From positions 1 through 64,000 of the forward strand of contig CAKUVR010000002.1 in assembly GCA_934698975.1 (NCBI GenBank): a stretch of DNA of 64,000 nucleotides, in the 5' to 3' direction. The position numbers and the translations under genes were made by a program. The notes under the pieces are model-generated. The model worked only from the letters and a program-made list of their open reading frames with translations. It searched no databases and was not told the DNA's origin. This DNA comes from Cryptobacteroides sp934698975. GTDB lineage: Bacteria > Bacteroidota > Bacteroidia > Bacteroidales > UBA932. Shown piece by piece: positions 1 to 8,560 of this stretch. Each line of letters begins with the position of its first letter. Position 1 is the first letter of the stretch.

Positions 1-44
1 ATCATCAGCGCCGCGGCAGCTCCGAACAAATACTTGGTTTTCAT
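1..44 (-). CDS. N-terminus of an exported protein (cut by window edge)
   Basis: Only the first 14 codons are inside the window. They read MKTKYLFGAAAALM, a short basic start followed by a hydrophobic stretch, as expected for a signal peptide. The A-rich, Shine-Dalgarno-poor sequence before the ATG is usual for Bacteroidota. Nothing can be said about the mature protein. Confidence 0.5.
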   Translation of the reverse strand, partial: MKTKYLFGAAAALM

Positions 45-223
45 TTCTTTTAGGTTTTTTGTTAAACTGTGAGATTAGCAACAGAGAACGTCATCCATGA
101 CACCTCCGGAAAACCATCATACATTGTGCGACATCCAACAAAACAGCCAGACAACAATCAAATCACCTGAGGGCGGCCAAAAAGTCTTAGCCCCCCTCTG
201 GTTCTCTGACATTCAGTGCATCC

Positions 224-1345
224 TTACCGCTGCTCGCGGACTATCACTCTCTCAATCCGGCGCGGAACCGAAGCCATTATCTCGTAAGGGATTGTGTCCA
301 GAATTTGAGCAAGTTCGCTTACGGTAGGATCATCACCGAATATTGTCACGGTGTCCCCTACCTCGGCCGGAACTCCGGTCACATCAATCATGCACATATC
401 CATGCAGATGTTGCCTATTGTGGGCACACGGTGGCCGTTCAGCGAAAAACTGGCGTGACCGCAGCCAAGATGGCGGTCGATTCCGTCGGCATAGCCCACA
501 GGAATAGTCGCGATCCGGGTGCCTTCTGGCGCGATAAGCCCATGCTGTCCATAACCGATGGCTCCATCACCGGGCTTCAACTCCTTGATCTGCAAAATCT
601 TCACTTTCAGTGATGCGACAGGCTTCAGACGAACATCAGGCAGGGCGCTGATTCCATATATTCCCACCCCCAGACGCACCATGTCATGCTGAAAGCTCGT
701 GAAACGCTCTATTCCGGCGGAGTTGAGAATATGCCACATCGGGTGGTAGCCCAGAGCCGCGTCAATTCTGCCGGCGTTGTTCTCAAACATCGAAATCTGC
801 CCAAGCGTGAACTGATCCATAGCGGGGTCCTCAGCGGCGGCAAGATGTGAATATACCGACTTGACCCTTACTTCAGAATGCGTCCCAAGATATTCAATAA
901 GTTCATCTAATTCGCTGGTCATGAAGCCGAGACGATGCATTCCGGTGTCGAGTTTGATGTGAATCGGGAAATCTTCCATTCCGCGGCTTTGCAGGGTGGA
1001 GACAAGGGCTTTCAAGGTGTAGAGGTTCGGTATCCCTGGCTCAAGATGATTGTCGATGACCTCATCGAAATAGTCCGTTCCGGCTGTCAGCACCAGAATC
1101 GGCAGACTGATTCCGGCCTGACGCAGTTCGATTCCCTCAACCGGAAGGGCCACCGCAAGATAGTCCGCTCCGGCGTTCTGCATCATCAAGGCAAACTCCA
1201 CGGCACCATGGCCATAGGCGTTGGCCTTCACCAAAACAAGCAGTTTGGTCGCCCGCTTCAATTTGGAGCGGAAATATCTGTAGTTGCCCAAGCAATTCTG
1301 GAGATTCAGTTCCAGTCTTGAGAAATCTGTTACGCCGTTTGACAT
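224..1345 (-). CDS. alr: Alanine racemase
   Basis: Interconverts L- and D-alanine in the cytoplasm with PLP, supplying D-Ala for peptidoglycan. The 373 residues match the length of a stand-alone Alr. The PLP lysine is K40 in VKANAYGHG, the catalytic tyrosine is Y265 in IGYGQHG, and the conserved CMDM motif lies at about 314-317. Many Bacteroidota fuse this domain behind a MurF domain; here it is free-standing. The gene is divergent from the zinc peptidase at 1531, with 185 bp between them holding a promoter-like box for each. The first 44 bp of the window carry another minus-strand gene downstream. Confidence 0.95.
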   Translation of the reverse strand: MSNGVTDFSRLELNLQNCLGNYRYFRSKLKRATKLLVLVKANAYGHGAVEFALMMQNAGADYLAVALPVEGIELRQAGISLPILVLTAGTDYFDEVIDNHLEPGIPNLYTLKALVSTLQSRGMEDFPIHIKLDTGMHRLGFMTSELDELIEYLGTHSEVRVKSVYSHLAAAEDPAMDQFTLGQISMFENNAGRIDAALGYHPMWHILNSAGIERFTSFQHDMVRLGVGIYGISALPDVRLKPVASLKVKILQIKELKPGDGAIGYGQHGLIAPEGTRIATIPVGYADGIDRHLGCGHASFSLNGHRVPTIGNICMDMCMIDVTGVPAEVGDTVTIFGDDPTVSELAQILDTIPYEIMASVPRRIERVIVREQR

Positions 1346-1364
1346 ATTCCAAACAAAAATCTGA

Positions 1365-1372
1365 CAAAATTA
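1365..1372 (-). promoter_or_regulatory. Possible -7 box for alr
   Basis: On the minus strand this reads TAATTTTG, a full match to the Bacteroidota -7 consensus TAnnTTTG, about 20 bp before the alr start. No well-spaced -33 TTTG is present, so this is a weak call. Confidence 0.35.
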
Positions 1373-1404
1373 CTGTTTTTCTGTCAAATCTCTGCCAAAA
1401 TCTC

Positions 1405-1412
1405 TATATTTG
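1405..1412 (+). promoter_or_regulatory. Possible -7 box for the zinc peptidase
   Basis: TATATTTG matches TAnnTTTG and faces the gene at 1531, which would give a leader of roughly 110 nt. The -33 element is not convincing. Confidence 0.35.
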
Positions 1413-1530
1413 AAATCTGGCCTGATGCTTGATGATACGGCCGAGGGCGGGCAATCGCCATCTAATGTGAAATATACCGCAGGTAATTGCCTACATGCAA
1501 AAAAGTTGAATTGAAATATTAGTTGAAAGT

Positions 1531-2220
1531 ATGAGCACTGGTTTAATCTGGATTATCATGATAGTGGTCATGATCCTCGGCCAAATCGTCCAAAGCATGC
1601 TTCAGAGCAGATTTGAGAAATATTCCCGCGTTCCGACAAACAATCGGATGACGGGAGCCGAAATCGCCACCAAGATGCTGGCAGACAATGGCATAACTGA
1701 CGTAAAGGTCACTTGCATCCCTGGAAGGCTGACTGACCACTACAACCCGCAGACCAAGACCGTAAACCTCAGCGAGGCTGTTTACAACTCAAACAGTGTC
1801 GCTGCCGCTGCGGTGGCGGCTCACGAATGCGGCCACGTTCTTCAGCACGCCAAAGGTTACCTGCCGCTGAGACTCCGCACGGCTCTCGTCCCGGTTGTAA
1901 GCTTTTCCAGCAGAATCGTCCAGTGGGTTCTTCTGGCGGGTGTGATAATGGTGTCCATGTTCCACAGCTATCCGGTGTTGGTAGCCGGCGTGGTTCTCTT
2001 CGCTTTGACCACGTTGTTCAGTTTCGTGACCCTCCCTGTCGAAATCAACGCCAGCCACCGCGCGGTCAACTGGCTTGAGAACGCAGGGATCACCAACTAC
2101 GAGACCCGTCCGATGGCCATCGACGCTCTCAAATGGGCAGCCTACACCTACGTCATCGCCGCAGTCGGCTCCCTCGCCACCCTCCTCTACTACCTCTCTT
2201 TTCTTAACGACCGGAGGTAA
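1531..2220 (+). CDS. Membrane zinc metallopeptidase, YugP family
   Basis: 229 residues. Residue 5-25 is a hydrophobic anchor, residues 98-102 form the zinc site HECGH, and two or three strongly hydrophobic segments follow (about 120-165 and 205-225). This order and length match the neutral zinc metallopeptidase family typified by Bacillus YugP (Pfam Zn_peptidase_2). The substrate is unknown; members are integral membrane proteins. The ORF stands alone. The last codons lie inside a 27-bp sequence that recurs 74 bp downstream, so the 3' end of the gene has been partly duplicated. Confidence 0.88.
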   Translation: MSTGLIWIIMIVVMILGQIVQSMLQSRFEKYSRVPTNNRMTGAEIATKMLADNGITDVKVTCIPGRLTDHYNPQTKTVNLSEAVYNSNSVAAAAVAAHECGHVLQHAKGYLPLRLRTALVPVVSFSSRIVQWVLLAGVIMVSMFHSYPVLVAGVVLFALTTLFSFVTLPVEINASHRAVNWLENAGITNYETRPMAIDALKWAAYTYVIAAVGSLATLLYYLSFLNDRR

Positions 2221-2314
2221 CTCAGTTTGAAGGCGGACAGTTCCCCTCAAAGGGAATGAAGTTTTCAGACTTCTTCCTCACTTACCAGAGGTAACTCAGT
2301 TTGAAGGCGGACAG
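2214..2314 (+). repeat. 27-bp direct repeat, two copies
   Basis: The same 27 bases occur at 2214-2240 and 2288-2314, 74 bp apart. Copy 1 contains the stop codon of the zinc peptidase gene. No ORF or hairpin explains it. Confidence 0.8.
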
Positions 2315-2720
2315 CAGCATCAAGGCACTTCAAGTCGGATGTCTCTCAGAAGGAGATTCGGAGTTGAGAACCGGCACTCCGCCAAGATGATTCATGCAGA
2401 TGCTTCTTAGGACATGATTGGCTGATGCCTCCACAAGGAAGTATCACGATTTGTAAAACAGCGGCAAAATACCCCACGAAGCAAGCCGCCAAAACATGTT
2501 ATTATGCCGCCTATGCTGTCAAAAGGTATAGGCGGCATAATAGTACTATATACACATCATATAAGCAATATAGTATGCCGCCATTTTACAAACACCATAT
2601 CAGAGCATGCCAGGGTAAAAGTGTGCGTCTGACAAGTATGTCAAAACCTTCTTCTCCTAAGTCCAGACGGCAGTCTCAGCATGGGTAAATACTTATGTAT
2701 GAGACATATCGAAACCACAG
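2221..2720. other. 500-bp non-coding gap with repeats
   Basis: No credible gene is seen. The gap holds the second copy of the 27-bp direct repeat and a REP-like hairpin unit. The open frame at 2425-2688 runs through the hairpin and has no recognisable protein features. Confidence 0.7.
2455..2590. repeat. REP-like unit 1 beside the RAYT gene
   Basis: A perfect 15-bp stem has arms at 2500-2514 and 2528-2542 (core ATTATGCCGCCTAT / ATAGGCGGCATAAT) around a 13-nt loop. A TATGCCGCCATTTTAC sequence follows at about 2574-2589, and a weaker GCGGCA precedes at about 2460. The same inner stem and outer TGCCGCCAT occur in the two units upstream of the RAYT gene. This is the layout expected of a REP/BIME family associated with a RAYT. 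Confidence 0.75.
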
Positions 2721-3737
2721 CTAAACGAATCCGATCCAATTTTTGACCGGCTCGCCGATAACTCGAGCCATCTGTGTGTTCGGACAACTCATTGTTTTCC
2801 TAAGCGCACGCACCAGATGAACTTTTTGGTCGAAAGGCAGCTGGCGAATGTCTTGACGGCCAAAATTTGTCTGACTCAAGGCCTTGGCACGGCTACGGAC
2901 ATCAGCATCGCTCAAGAATACTCCCCTATTCCTGAGCATGGAATCATTGACCTCATCCTCGCACTTCATCGCCAGAAAATAAAGGAATCTTCTCACACTC
3001 CCGAAGATTTTTTTCTCAACAATCCGCCCTCCTGAATATTGCCTCGTGCAGATGACACCATATTCATCAAAAGTCCATTCAGCGGGATATTCATGCCTGA
3101 CTTTCAAGATATTCCGTCGCTCAACCATCGTCAGGTCGCCGATGGTCCGCCTGTTTTGCACCAGGCACGGCACTGCATATTCACAATAATCATCATTTCT
3201 GTCCGCATATTCAGATCGTCGTGATCGGGAAGTCGCCGCAACGCCGGAAGAGCCTCCTTCTGAAAGAGTGTGCCGCGCGTCCCGTGGCGTCACAAAGCAA
3301 TCCGAGGCATTGGACCACGGATATTCAGAAGGCATCCTGTCAAAACCGGCGGCCAGCGGATTTCTGAATATGTAGGCGATGGGCTTCATAAGCTGTCCCT
3401 TTGTGGTCACCGCCAGCAGAGAATACCGGAATCCTCGTCCTTCGCGTTCGCGTCCGAATCTCTTGGTCAAATAGTTGGCCACTACGAAAACGTACAGTTT
3501 CATAAACCGGCGGCAGTTCTCCTCTGTGCCAATAAGACAGAAATGCACATGATTGTCCATCAGAACAAAGGCAAGGACAACAACTCCGGCTTTATGTGTC
3601 AGCGCTGGGATCACATTCATCCCATAGACTTTTGCGTCAGTGTCAGGGAACATCGTGTCGGTACAGCTGCCATCAGTATAGCAATGATAGCAATCGCTGA
3701 CAGGATCGAAGAAATCATTTGAATAAGTCTGGGCCAT
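2721..3737 (-). CDS. REP-associated tyrosine transposase (RAYT, Y1 HUH family)
   Basis: 338 residues. The HUH pair is H63 and H65 in MDNHVHFCLIG. The likely nucleophile is Y122 in AYIFRNPLAAGF, followed by the YPWSNA signature at about 139-144 that marks RAYT-type Y1 transposases (Pfam Y1_Tnp). The 150 or so C-terminal residues are not part of the Y1 fold and end in a probable helical DNA-binding segment, as in other long Bacteroidota members. RAYTs are single-copy genes thought to mobilise short REP hairpins rather than themselves. Three REP-like units lie within 1.2 kb on both sides. No terminal hairpins of a classical IS200 element were identified at the gene ends. Confidence 0.85.
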   Translation of the reverse strand: MAQTYSNDFFDPVSDCYHCYTDGSCTDTMFPDTDAKVYGMNVIPALTHKAGVVVLAFVLMDNHVHFCLIGTEENCRRFMKLYVFVVANYLTKRFGREREGRGFRYSLLAVTTKGQLMKPIAYIFRNPLAAGFDRMPSEYPWSNASDCFVTPRDARHTLSEGGSSGVAATSRSRRSEYADRNDDYCEYAVPCLVQNRRTIGDLTMVERRNILKVRHEYPAEWTFDEYGVICTRQYSGGRIVEKKIFGSVRRFLYFLAMKCEDEVNDSMLRNRGVFLSDADVRSRAKALSQTNFGRQDIRQLPFDQKVHLVRALRKTMSCPNTQMARVIGEPVKNWIGFV

Positions 3738-4067
3738 AAACCAATAATTTAAGGATAAGCGTCAAAGGCGACATAATAGCCACCGAATACAAGACTCCCA
3801 CGCTTGCTGCAATGGTTCACGAAAATAACCCGCAAAAACGTAAATATTTATAAAAAACATAAAATTGTGGTGTCACGCTTGATAATGTGGTGAAAAAAGA
3901 TATCGGAATATGACTCCGTAAAGAATCTGCTTAGAATCCAATAAGGATTCATACATACCTGCGGAAGACTCCACACGCATCAAGCGAAGAGTATGTATCC
4001 AGTCGCAGCCAACGCACCACACCTATAACCACTGCTTTGTCATTCATAAACTGGATTATGTACTTTA

Positions 4068-4201
4068 GGCTTGCGCTTGAGCTCATCGGCAGCACTTTTG
4101 GTCTCTTTTGATACTCAAGAGTGTATCTTACACTCTTGGGAAACGTTTTCTGCGCTTTTCGTCTCCCAAGGGTGCAGCCGAGCGCTTCGGTCGGCATATA
4201 A
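4068..4201 (+). repeat. Interspersed repeat, copy A (shortest)
   Basis: Starts GGCTTGCGCTTGA and ends at GGTCGGCATATAACC. It aligns with copies at about 40.0, 47.3, 49.6 and 51.9 kb, all in the same orientation. Its hairpin has arms CAAGAGTGTA and TACACTCTTG with loop TCT. The T-A pair in the stem replaces the C-G pair of copies B, D and E, so the stem is conserved although the bases changed. Confidence 0.75.
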
Positions 4202-4365
4202 CCAAGATATTTGTTATTGATCGCAAGATTAAAGTGCATATTCCATTCATGAATATGTCGGCTATGTCTTCCGAAGCAAAATGCTTGGTGCGTTGTGATG
4301 AATTCGTCACGGCATAGGATGCATGTTGCGATATGACAGTCTCTCTTCAGCGTTAGGTTTTGAAT

Positions 4366-4701
4366 AGGTAACTATATAGCCGTTGACTAACATGGTATGC
4401 AAGCAGTCGCCGAACGATTCATGAGTTGGCGACTCCTACATTTTGTGAATATGGCGGCACGCAAACCCGTCCTGAGTACGGCGAGAAGCCTGCGGATATG
4501 CCAACTATGGTTTCTGGAGGCATAGTCGGCATACAACGGTGCCTCACAATGGTGTGGAGGCATGATCGTATGCCGCCATTTCGCAAAACGGCAATACATG
4601 CGTCCTTTGAATAGGCAACCTGCCGGTTTATTGGTCATGGCGCTGACTTCAATGTGCGCTGACGCAATGTGAAAGGGTAGTAAACTCGTATATAGTTACC
4701 T
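4366..4701. mobile_element. MITE-like element with 13-bp TIRs and 6-bp target duplication
   Basis: The perfect 13-bp terminal inverted repeats AGGTAACTATATA (4366-4378) and TATATAGTTACCT (4689-4701) enclose 310 bp without a convincing ORF. They are flanked by the direct repeat TTGAAT at 4360-4365 and 4702-4707, as left by a DDE transposase insertion. The element carries REP-like unit 2. No transposase for it is seen in the window. Confidence 0.65.
4448..4577. repeat. REP-like unit 2
   Basis: The outer inverted repeat is ATGGCGGCA (about 4450) against TGCCGCCAT (about 4570). The inner stem is TATGCCAACTATG (4497-4509) against CATAGTCGGCATA (4521-4533), with one wobble. It has the same design as units 1 and 3. 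Confidence 0.65.
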
Positions 4702-4706
4702 TTGAA

Positions 4707-4835
4707 TATGGCGGCAGACAAAACCGTGCAGAATGCAGTCTGAAGGGCATCAATATGCCGCCTATGCCTTCAAAAACCATAGGTGGCATAACAGCACCCA
4801 CCACACAGCACTATGATGCGGATTTGTTGCCGCCA
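4707..4835. repeat. REP-like unit 3
   Basis: The outer repeat is ATGGCGGCA (about 4709) against TGCCGCCAT (about 4828). The inner stem is TATGCCGCCTATG (4754-4766) against CATAGGTGGCATA (4778-4790), with one G-T pair. Its loop resembles the loop of unit 1. Confidence 0.65.
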
Positions 4836-4902
4836 TTTTCACAGTTTGTCCCCCTCAAGGGGGTGCAGGGGGTTGGAGGGTCGGGGAATCCGACACTGTT
4901 CG

Positions 4903-5136
4903 CTAGAACAGCGTCGGATGGCTGTCGTCCAGCTGGGCGAGGATGCGCTCCATGGCGGCTTCGCGGAAGATGGTGGAGCGTTCCTTGACACCGAAGCGGT
5001 CACAATACTCCTTCACGGCGGCCAATTCCTTATCGTTCAGGTATATGACCTGACGATGAATGCGCCGGAGAGAGACCTTGCGCATCTTAAGATACTCCGG
5101 ATCAGGAGCCGAAGAACTATGCTTTTTCCTTGCCAA
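4903..5136 (-). CDS. Small ribbon-helix-helix-like protein
   Basis: 77 residues: a basic N-terminal third, then VIYLNDKELAAVKEYCDRFG followed by a second helix with RSTIFREAAMERIL. A strand, helix, turn and helix in this order suggest a MetJ/Arc-type ribbon-helix-helix DNA-binding protein, and similar small proteins are common in Bacteroidales. The target is unknown. The gene stands alone between the repeat-rich region and the susC operon; 5137-5326 shows nothing recognisable. The fold is inferred by eye. Confidence 0.65.
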   Translation of the reverse strand: MARKKHSSSAPDPEYLKMRKVSLRRIHRQVIYLNDKELAAVKEYCDRFGVKERSTIFREAAMERILAQLDDSHPTLF

Positions 5137-5326
5137 AACCGTCTTTCTTTAGACAATATACAAACCCGAGAAAGAAGCGTTATCCCGCACAAAAGAGACA
5201 CAGGCAACTTTCCCGGCTGCAAAAATAAGCATTTTTAATGAAAAGAATGGTCTAAGCCACGGATTTAGAGCGGCAAATGGACATTTTTATCCAGCCTTGG
5301 AATGGCCAAGACCCTCTTTTGCGGAA

Positions 5327-6805
5327 TCATGGGCAAACCTTCAACGGAACCGTGACCTTGAAACTCATGCAAGAATCCTTGTAGCGAATCTTGACAGATC
5401 CTGGCTTAGAGGTATCAAACTGACTGTCTTGATTGGTGTGACCGGCCTTGACACTGTCGGCACAAGGAGCAGTAAAATGGAAATAGTAACCAGGATTGGC
5501 GGTGCGGCCGACCTTGGCACTGTCGGCACAAGAATCCAACGACCCGCACAACCTTGCGGACCAGACATGAGGCGAGTTCACCTTCCTCATCGGAATATAT
5601 TCCGGATTCCGGGCCTTGCCGATTTTCCGTGGAATTGACTTGTTCCTCTCGATGACCTCAAGGGCTTCAGGAGCCGGCCTCTCCTCACGGACAGCGGACA
5701 GCCATCCTTTCCGCCCGGGAATCCTGACCGAGACACGGCCGTCCGGCGCGCCACCGAACACGTTGACTATCAACAAAGAACCACCAGAGACCCAAGCTGA
5801 TGCGACTTCTTGCCCCAAGACTTTCTTGTAGGCCAATGAATATTTCCCGTTCCGTTTGAAGTCCGCCACAAAGTAACCTCTCGGAGAGCCACAGACCATC
5901 GTGGCGTCCGGGAATCCATCTTCACCCTTGACACCAAGCCAGAATGTCCCGCAGGTCGCTCCGGCCTGTACCTCAGGAACCTCCACGAATGAATCATCGG
6001 CCGAAGCAGCGAAAACTTTTCCGGTTGAACTAGAGGAATGTTCATCAGAATATTCAGTGTCAGGTCTTCCGGAAGATGCAAAGGCACGGTCGCGGTAATG
6101 TCCATGAACAGAATCATGAGAACGCTCGGTCGGACGGATTTCAAGGACATCACGTCCGACCCGATGCGTGTGTCCGCTCATCAGAAGCAGGTTCGGATGG
6201 ACTGCCAGAATGGCGGCCAGAGAGTCCTTGGCGGTGAACTGGGTGAAAGGAATATGCGCGGAAAGCACCGCGAGCATATTCTTTGGTGTGGCGCGAAGAA
6301 CAGAGTCAAGCCAGACCTTCTGCGAATCCCGGAAGCCGCCTTCATATTCCTTGCCCCCGAGCCGCACATCGTTCATCAGGATGAAGCGGACGCCACGCTT
6401 GACAAAGGTGGTGTCCTCGTAGCCGATGACCTTGCGGTAGGTGCTGATGTCACGGGGACGCTTCCGGCCGTCAACCACCGGATAGACATCCCGGTCATGA
6501 TTGCCCGGCACGCAGAACCATGGACAAGGCAGGGAATCAAGACTGGCCTTGGTCGGTTCCAGAAGCTCGACCTGATTGTTCACCAAGTCTCCCAAAACTA
6601 TCACCATGTCAAGGTCTTTCCTCTCACGAAGTTCCTTGTAGACGGTTTTCCGGCAATATTCAAGCTGCCGCATCCCGTCCGCCTGCGGATCTCCCACGAA
6701 AGCGACCCTAAGGGGACGTGAATATGAAGATGGCACCGCCCCTAGGAACAGCGCCATCATCAAAACAGCACAGAGATTATCTGTAAATGAATACTTTCTC
6801 AGCAT
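5327..6805 (-). CDS. Exported metallophosphoesterase, calcineurin-like
   Basis: 492 residues, last gene of the susC operon, overlapping the upstream gene by 29 bp. A hydrophobic signal segment (about 10-29) precedes the dinuclear metal site: GDPQADG (D39), VLGDLVNN (D73), PGNHD (about 100-104), LSAHIPF (about 187) and SGHTH (about 213). These blocks define the calcineurin-like phosphoesterases. A second domain with GTFWLGVKGEDGFPD matches Bacteroidales enzymes with an extra C-terminal domain. The substrate is unknown; position suggests a phosphate ester imported or trimmed by this system. The last 80 residues look atypical (repeated CADS-K-G segments). Their DNA has a 21-bp near-repeat at 5446-5466 and 5512-5532. 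Confidence 0.82.
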   Translation of the reverse strand: MLRKYSFTDNLCAVLMMALFLGAVPSSYSRPLRVAFVGDPQADGMRQLEYCRKTVYKELRERKDLDMVIVLGDLVNNQVELLEPTKASLDSLPCPWFCVPGNHDRDVYPVVDGRKRPRDISTYRKVIGYEDTTFVKRGVRFILMNDVRLGGKEYEGGFRDSQKVWLDSVLRATPKNMLAVLSAHIPFTQFTAKDSLAAILAVHPNLLLMSGHTHRVGRDVLEIRPTERSHDSVHGHYRDRAFASSGRPDTEYSDEHSSSSTGKVFAASADDSFVEVPEVQAGATCGTFWLGVKGEDGFPDATMVCGSPRGYFVADFKRNGKYSLAYKKVLGQEVASAWVSGGSLLIVNVFGGAPDGRVSVRIPGRKGWLSAVREERPAPEALEVIERNKSIPRKIGKARNPEYIPMRKVNSPHVWSARLCGSLDSCADSAKVGRTANPGYYFHFTAPCADSVKAGHTNQDSQFDTSKPGSVKIRYKDSCMSFKVTVPLKVCP

Positions 6806-8543
6806 CGTTGGTGTCTGTGAAAGCGATGTAACCTACACCTGATGTCGCGAATGCCATGTTGATGTCAGAGAGTTCCTCGGTAGCAACGACAACCCCATCT
6901 GCCCACTGCTTAGTGTCAGAATCAAGCCAAGTGAGTTTAAGAACTTTGTTGGTGCAATCATAATAAAGCAGATAAGGGGTACCGTCCGGAGCCACAGCCA
7001 CCTTCGCTTCATCATTTTTATTGCTGTGAACATACGGATAATAGCCTCCTCCCACAACTGACCAATTTCCGGCAACCGGTGAGTATTTCTCCACAATGAA
7101 CCGATACTCGCCATTCTTCAAGGCATCATCCGCCGTCAAGACAACGATGGTTCCATCCTCGCTTGCAGTTATGTCATAGACAAAGACACCGGTCTTCGAA
7201 GCGCCTTCTCTTAGGAAATTCGCCCTCAATGAAGTCCACGTCCCATTTTCGTATTTAAGAACGTCAAAAGGATACGTTGAACCCCTACGTATCACTAAAG
7301 CATAAGCCGAACCGCCAGCCTTGCAAGAAGAAATGTAAGCCATTGTAGTTATATCCAACACAGTGCCACTATTCCATGATCCGTTATAAAGAGACGCCAC
7401 AAAATAATTTCTCTTGAATGGATCCGTGTTGGAATTACACTTCTGGAAAAGCACGAGATTCTGATCGGAGACAGCGGATAAATTAATATCCTGTGATACG
7501 AAATTGCAAGCGGCACCAGAACCTACCACAGACCAGGATCCATCAGAGAACTTCACGACCTTGGCGCTCTTAGGACTTGCCTCATCGTCGGCGTAGGCCA
7601 CATATAAACCTCCCTTGGAGTCGATGTCAAAGTCAAAATATTCCTTTGCCACTTTGTTGCTGAACCCGGCGCTTCCGACCACATTCCAAGCACCCTCAAC
7701 AAAATTAAGCACTGTAAGTTTGCCCGCGCTTGCAGACTCCGCACCTGACACTGATGCTTCCTTGAAAGCAAGGTACGGGCTCTTGTTGAAAGGATCCACG
7801 CGAAGTACCGCACCGTCTACAGGATGCTCCGAATACTTCACGATCGGCTCCAGTTTTCCGTTAACCGTTCTGATCGACACGGAATAGAGCGCGCTCTTGC
7901 TGCCGTCGCTGTTGGTGACGATGTAGTCAACCGGATTCGTGAAGTCATTGGCGGTCTCACCGCTCACCTGAACCGCATCTCCAACCTTGACGACATTGGT
8001 AGGAGTGGTCGTGAATGTGGCCACGAGTTTGGTCTTGTCGGCGGCCTTGATCATCGGCACGGAGATGGCGTCTCCGGAAATCTCACCTTCGATGTCCTCC
8101 CCGACGGCCTCAAGATTATTCACCAACTCGAACTTGAAAGATGTCAGTTTCGGATCAGAGTCCGGATTGAGGCTGACTTTGACAGTATAAAGCACGCTGG
8201 CCTTAAGTTCCTCATCCTCAACTTTAAGGGACACAGGGGAAGAATAGTCCTGGACAGTCTGCCCGGAAATCAGGGCGACACCGCCGACCGACACGACGTT
8301 GCCTTCGTTCGTGGTAAAACGGGCCACAAGCTCACTGAGGTCGGTTGTCGGAGGCACTCCAACGGTTATATCTGTACCAGAGACCGTTCCAACGCAGTCC
8401 GAATCGATTCGTCCGGAATTGTCAGAAGCATAGAAACCGAAACTCTTTACAAGAGGTTCTGGGATGTCCGGGTCCTTTTCGCAGGACACGAGTGCAGTCA
8501 ACGCGGCAAGCGCGGCGGCGCACAGAAATTTAGCAGTTTTCAT
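6777..8543 (-). CDS. Surface lipoprotein of the susC operon
   Basis: 588 residues from the ATG at 8543, 17 bp after the previous gene; a TTG three codons upstream is less likely. The signal ends in a lipobox at LTALVSCEK. Two similar beta-rich segments of about 90 residues follow (about 30-120 and 125-215), each with a PxVDY- or PVSLKV-type strand, resembling DUF5018-type domains. The rest (about 220-588) has repeated GSWSVVG / NGTWTSL strands that suggest a beta-propeller. The position after SusC, SusD and DUF4843 suggests a surface-exposed binding lipoprotein, like SusE/F in role but not in sequence. Confidence 0.75.
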   Translation of the reverse strand: MKTAKFLCAAALAALTALVSCEKDPDIPEPLVKSFGFYASDNSGRIDSDCVGTVSGTDITVGVPPTTDLSELVARFTTNEGNVVSVGGVALISGQTVQDYSSPVSLKVEDEELKASVLYTVKVSLNPDSDPKLTSFKFELVNNLEAVGEDIEGEISGDAISVPMIKAADKTKLVATFTTTPTNVVKVGDAVQVSGETANDFTNPVDYIVTNSDGSKSALYSVSIRTVNGKLEPIVKYSEHPVDGAVLRVDPFNKSPYLAFKEASVSGAESASAGKLTVLNFVEGAWNVVGSAGFSNKVAKEYFDFDIDSKGGLYVAYADDEASPKSAKVVKFSDGSWSVVGSGAACNFVSQDINLSAVSDQNLVLFQKCNSNTDPFKRNYFVASLYNGSWNSGTVLDITTMAYISSCKAGGSAYALVIRRGSTYPFDVLKYENGTWTSLRANFLREGASKTGVFVYDITASEDGTIVVLTADDALKNGEYRFIVEKYSPVAGNWSVVGGGYYPYVHSNKNDEAKVAVAPDGTPYLLYYDCTNKVLKLTWLDSDTKQWADGVVVATEELSDINMAFATSGVGYIAFTDTNDAEKVFIYR

Positions 8544-8560
8544 AACAAACAAACTATTAG

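Larger units (their letters stand above)
3738..4902. other. 1.16-kb non-coding region rich in repeats
   Basis: No gene is supported. From left to right it holds about 330 bp of AT-rich sequence with nothing recognised, copy A of the interspersed repeat (4068-4201), a 336-bp MITE-like element (4366-4701) containing REP-like unit 2, and REP-like unit 3. The short frames here overlap these repeats. Confidence 0.7.

Noticed and set aside
2425..2688. 87-codon frame between the zinc peptidase and the RAYT gene
   Set aside because: It runs through the REP-like hairpin, has a skewed composition and no recognisable domain.
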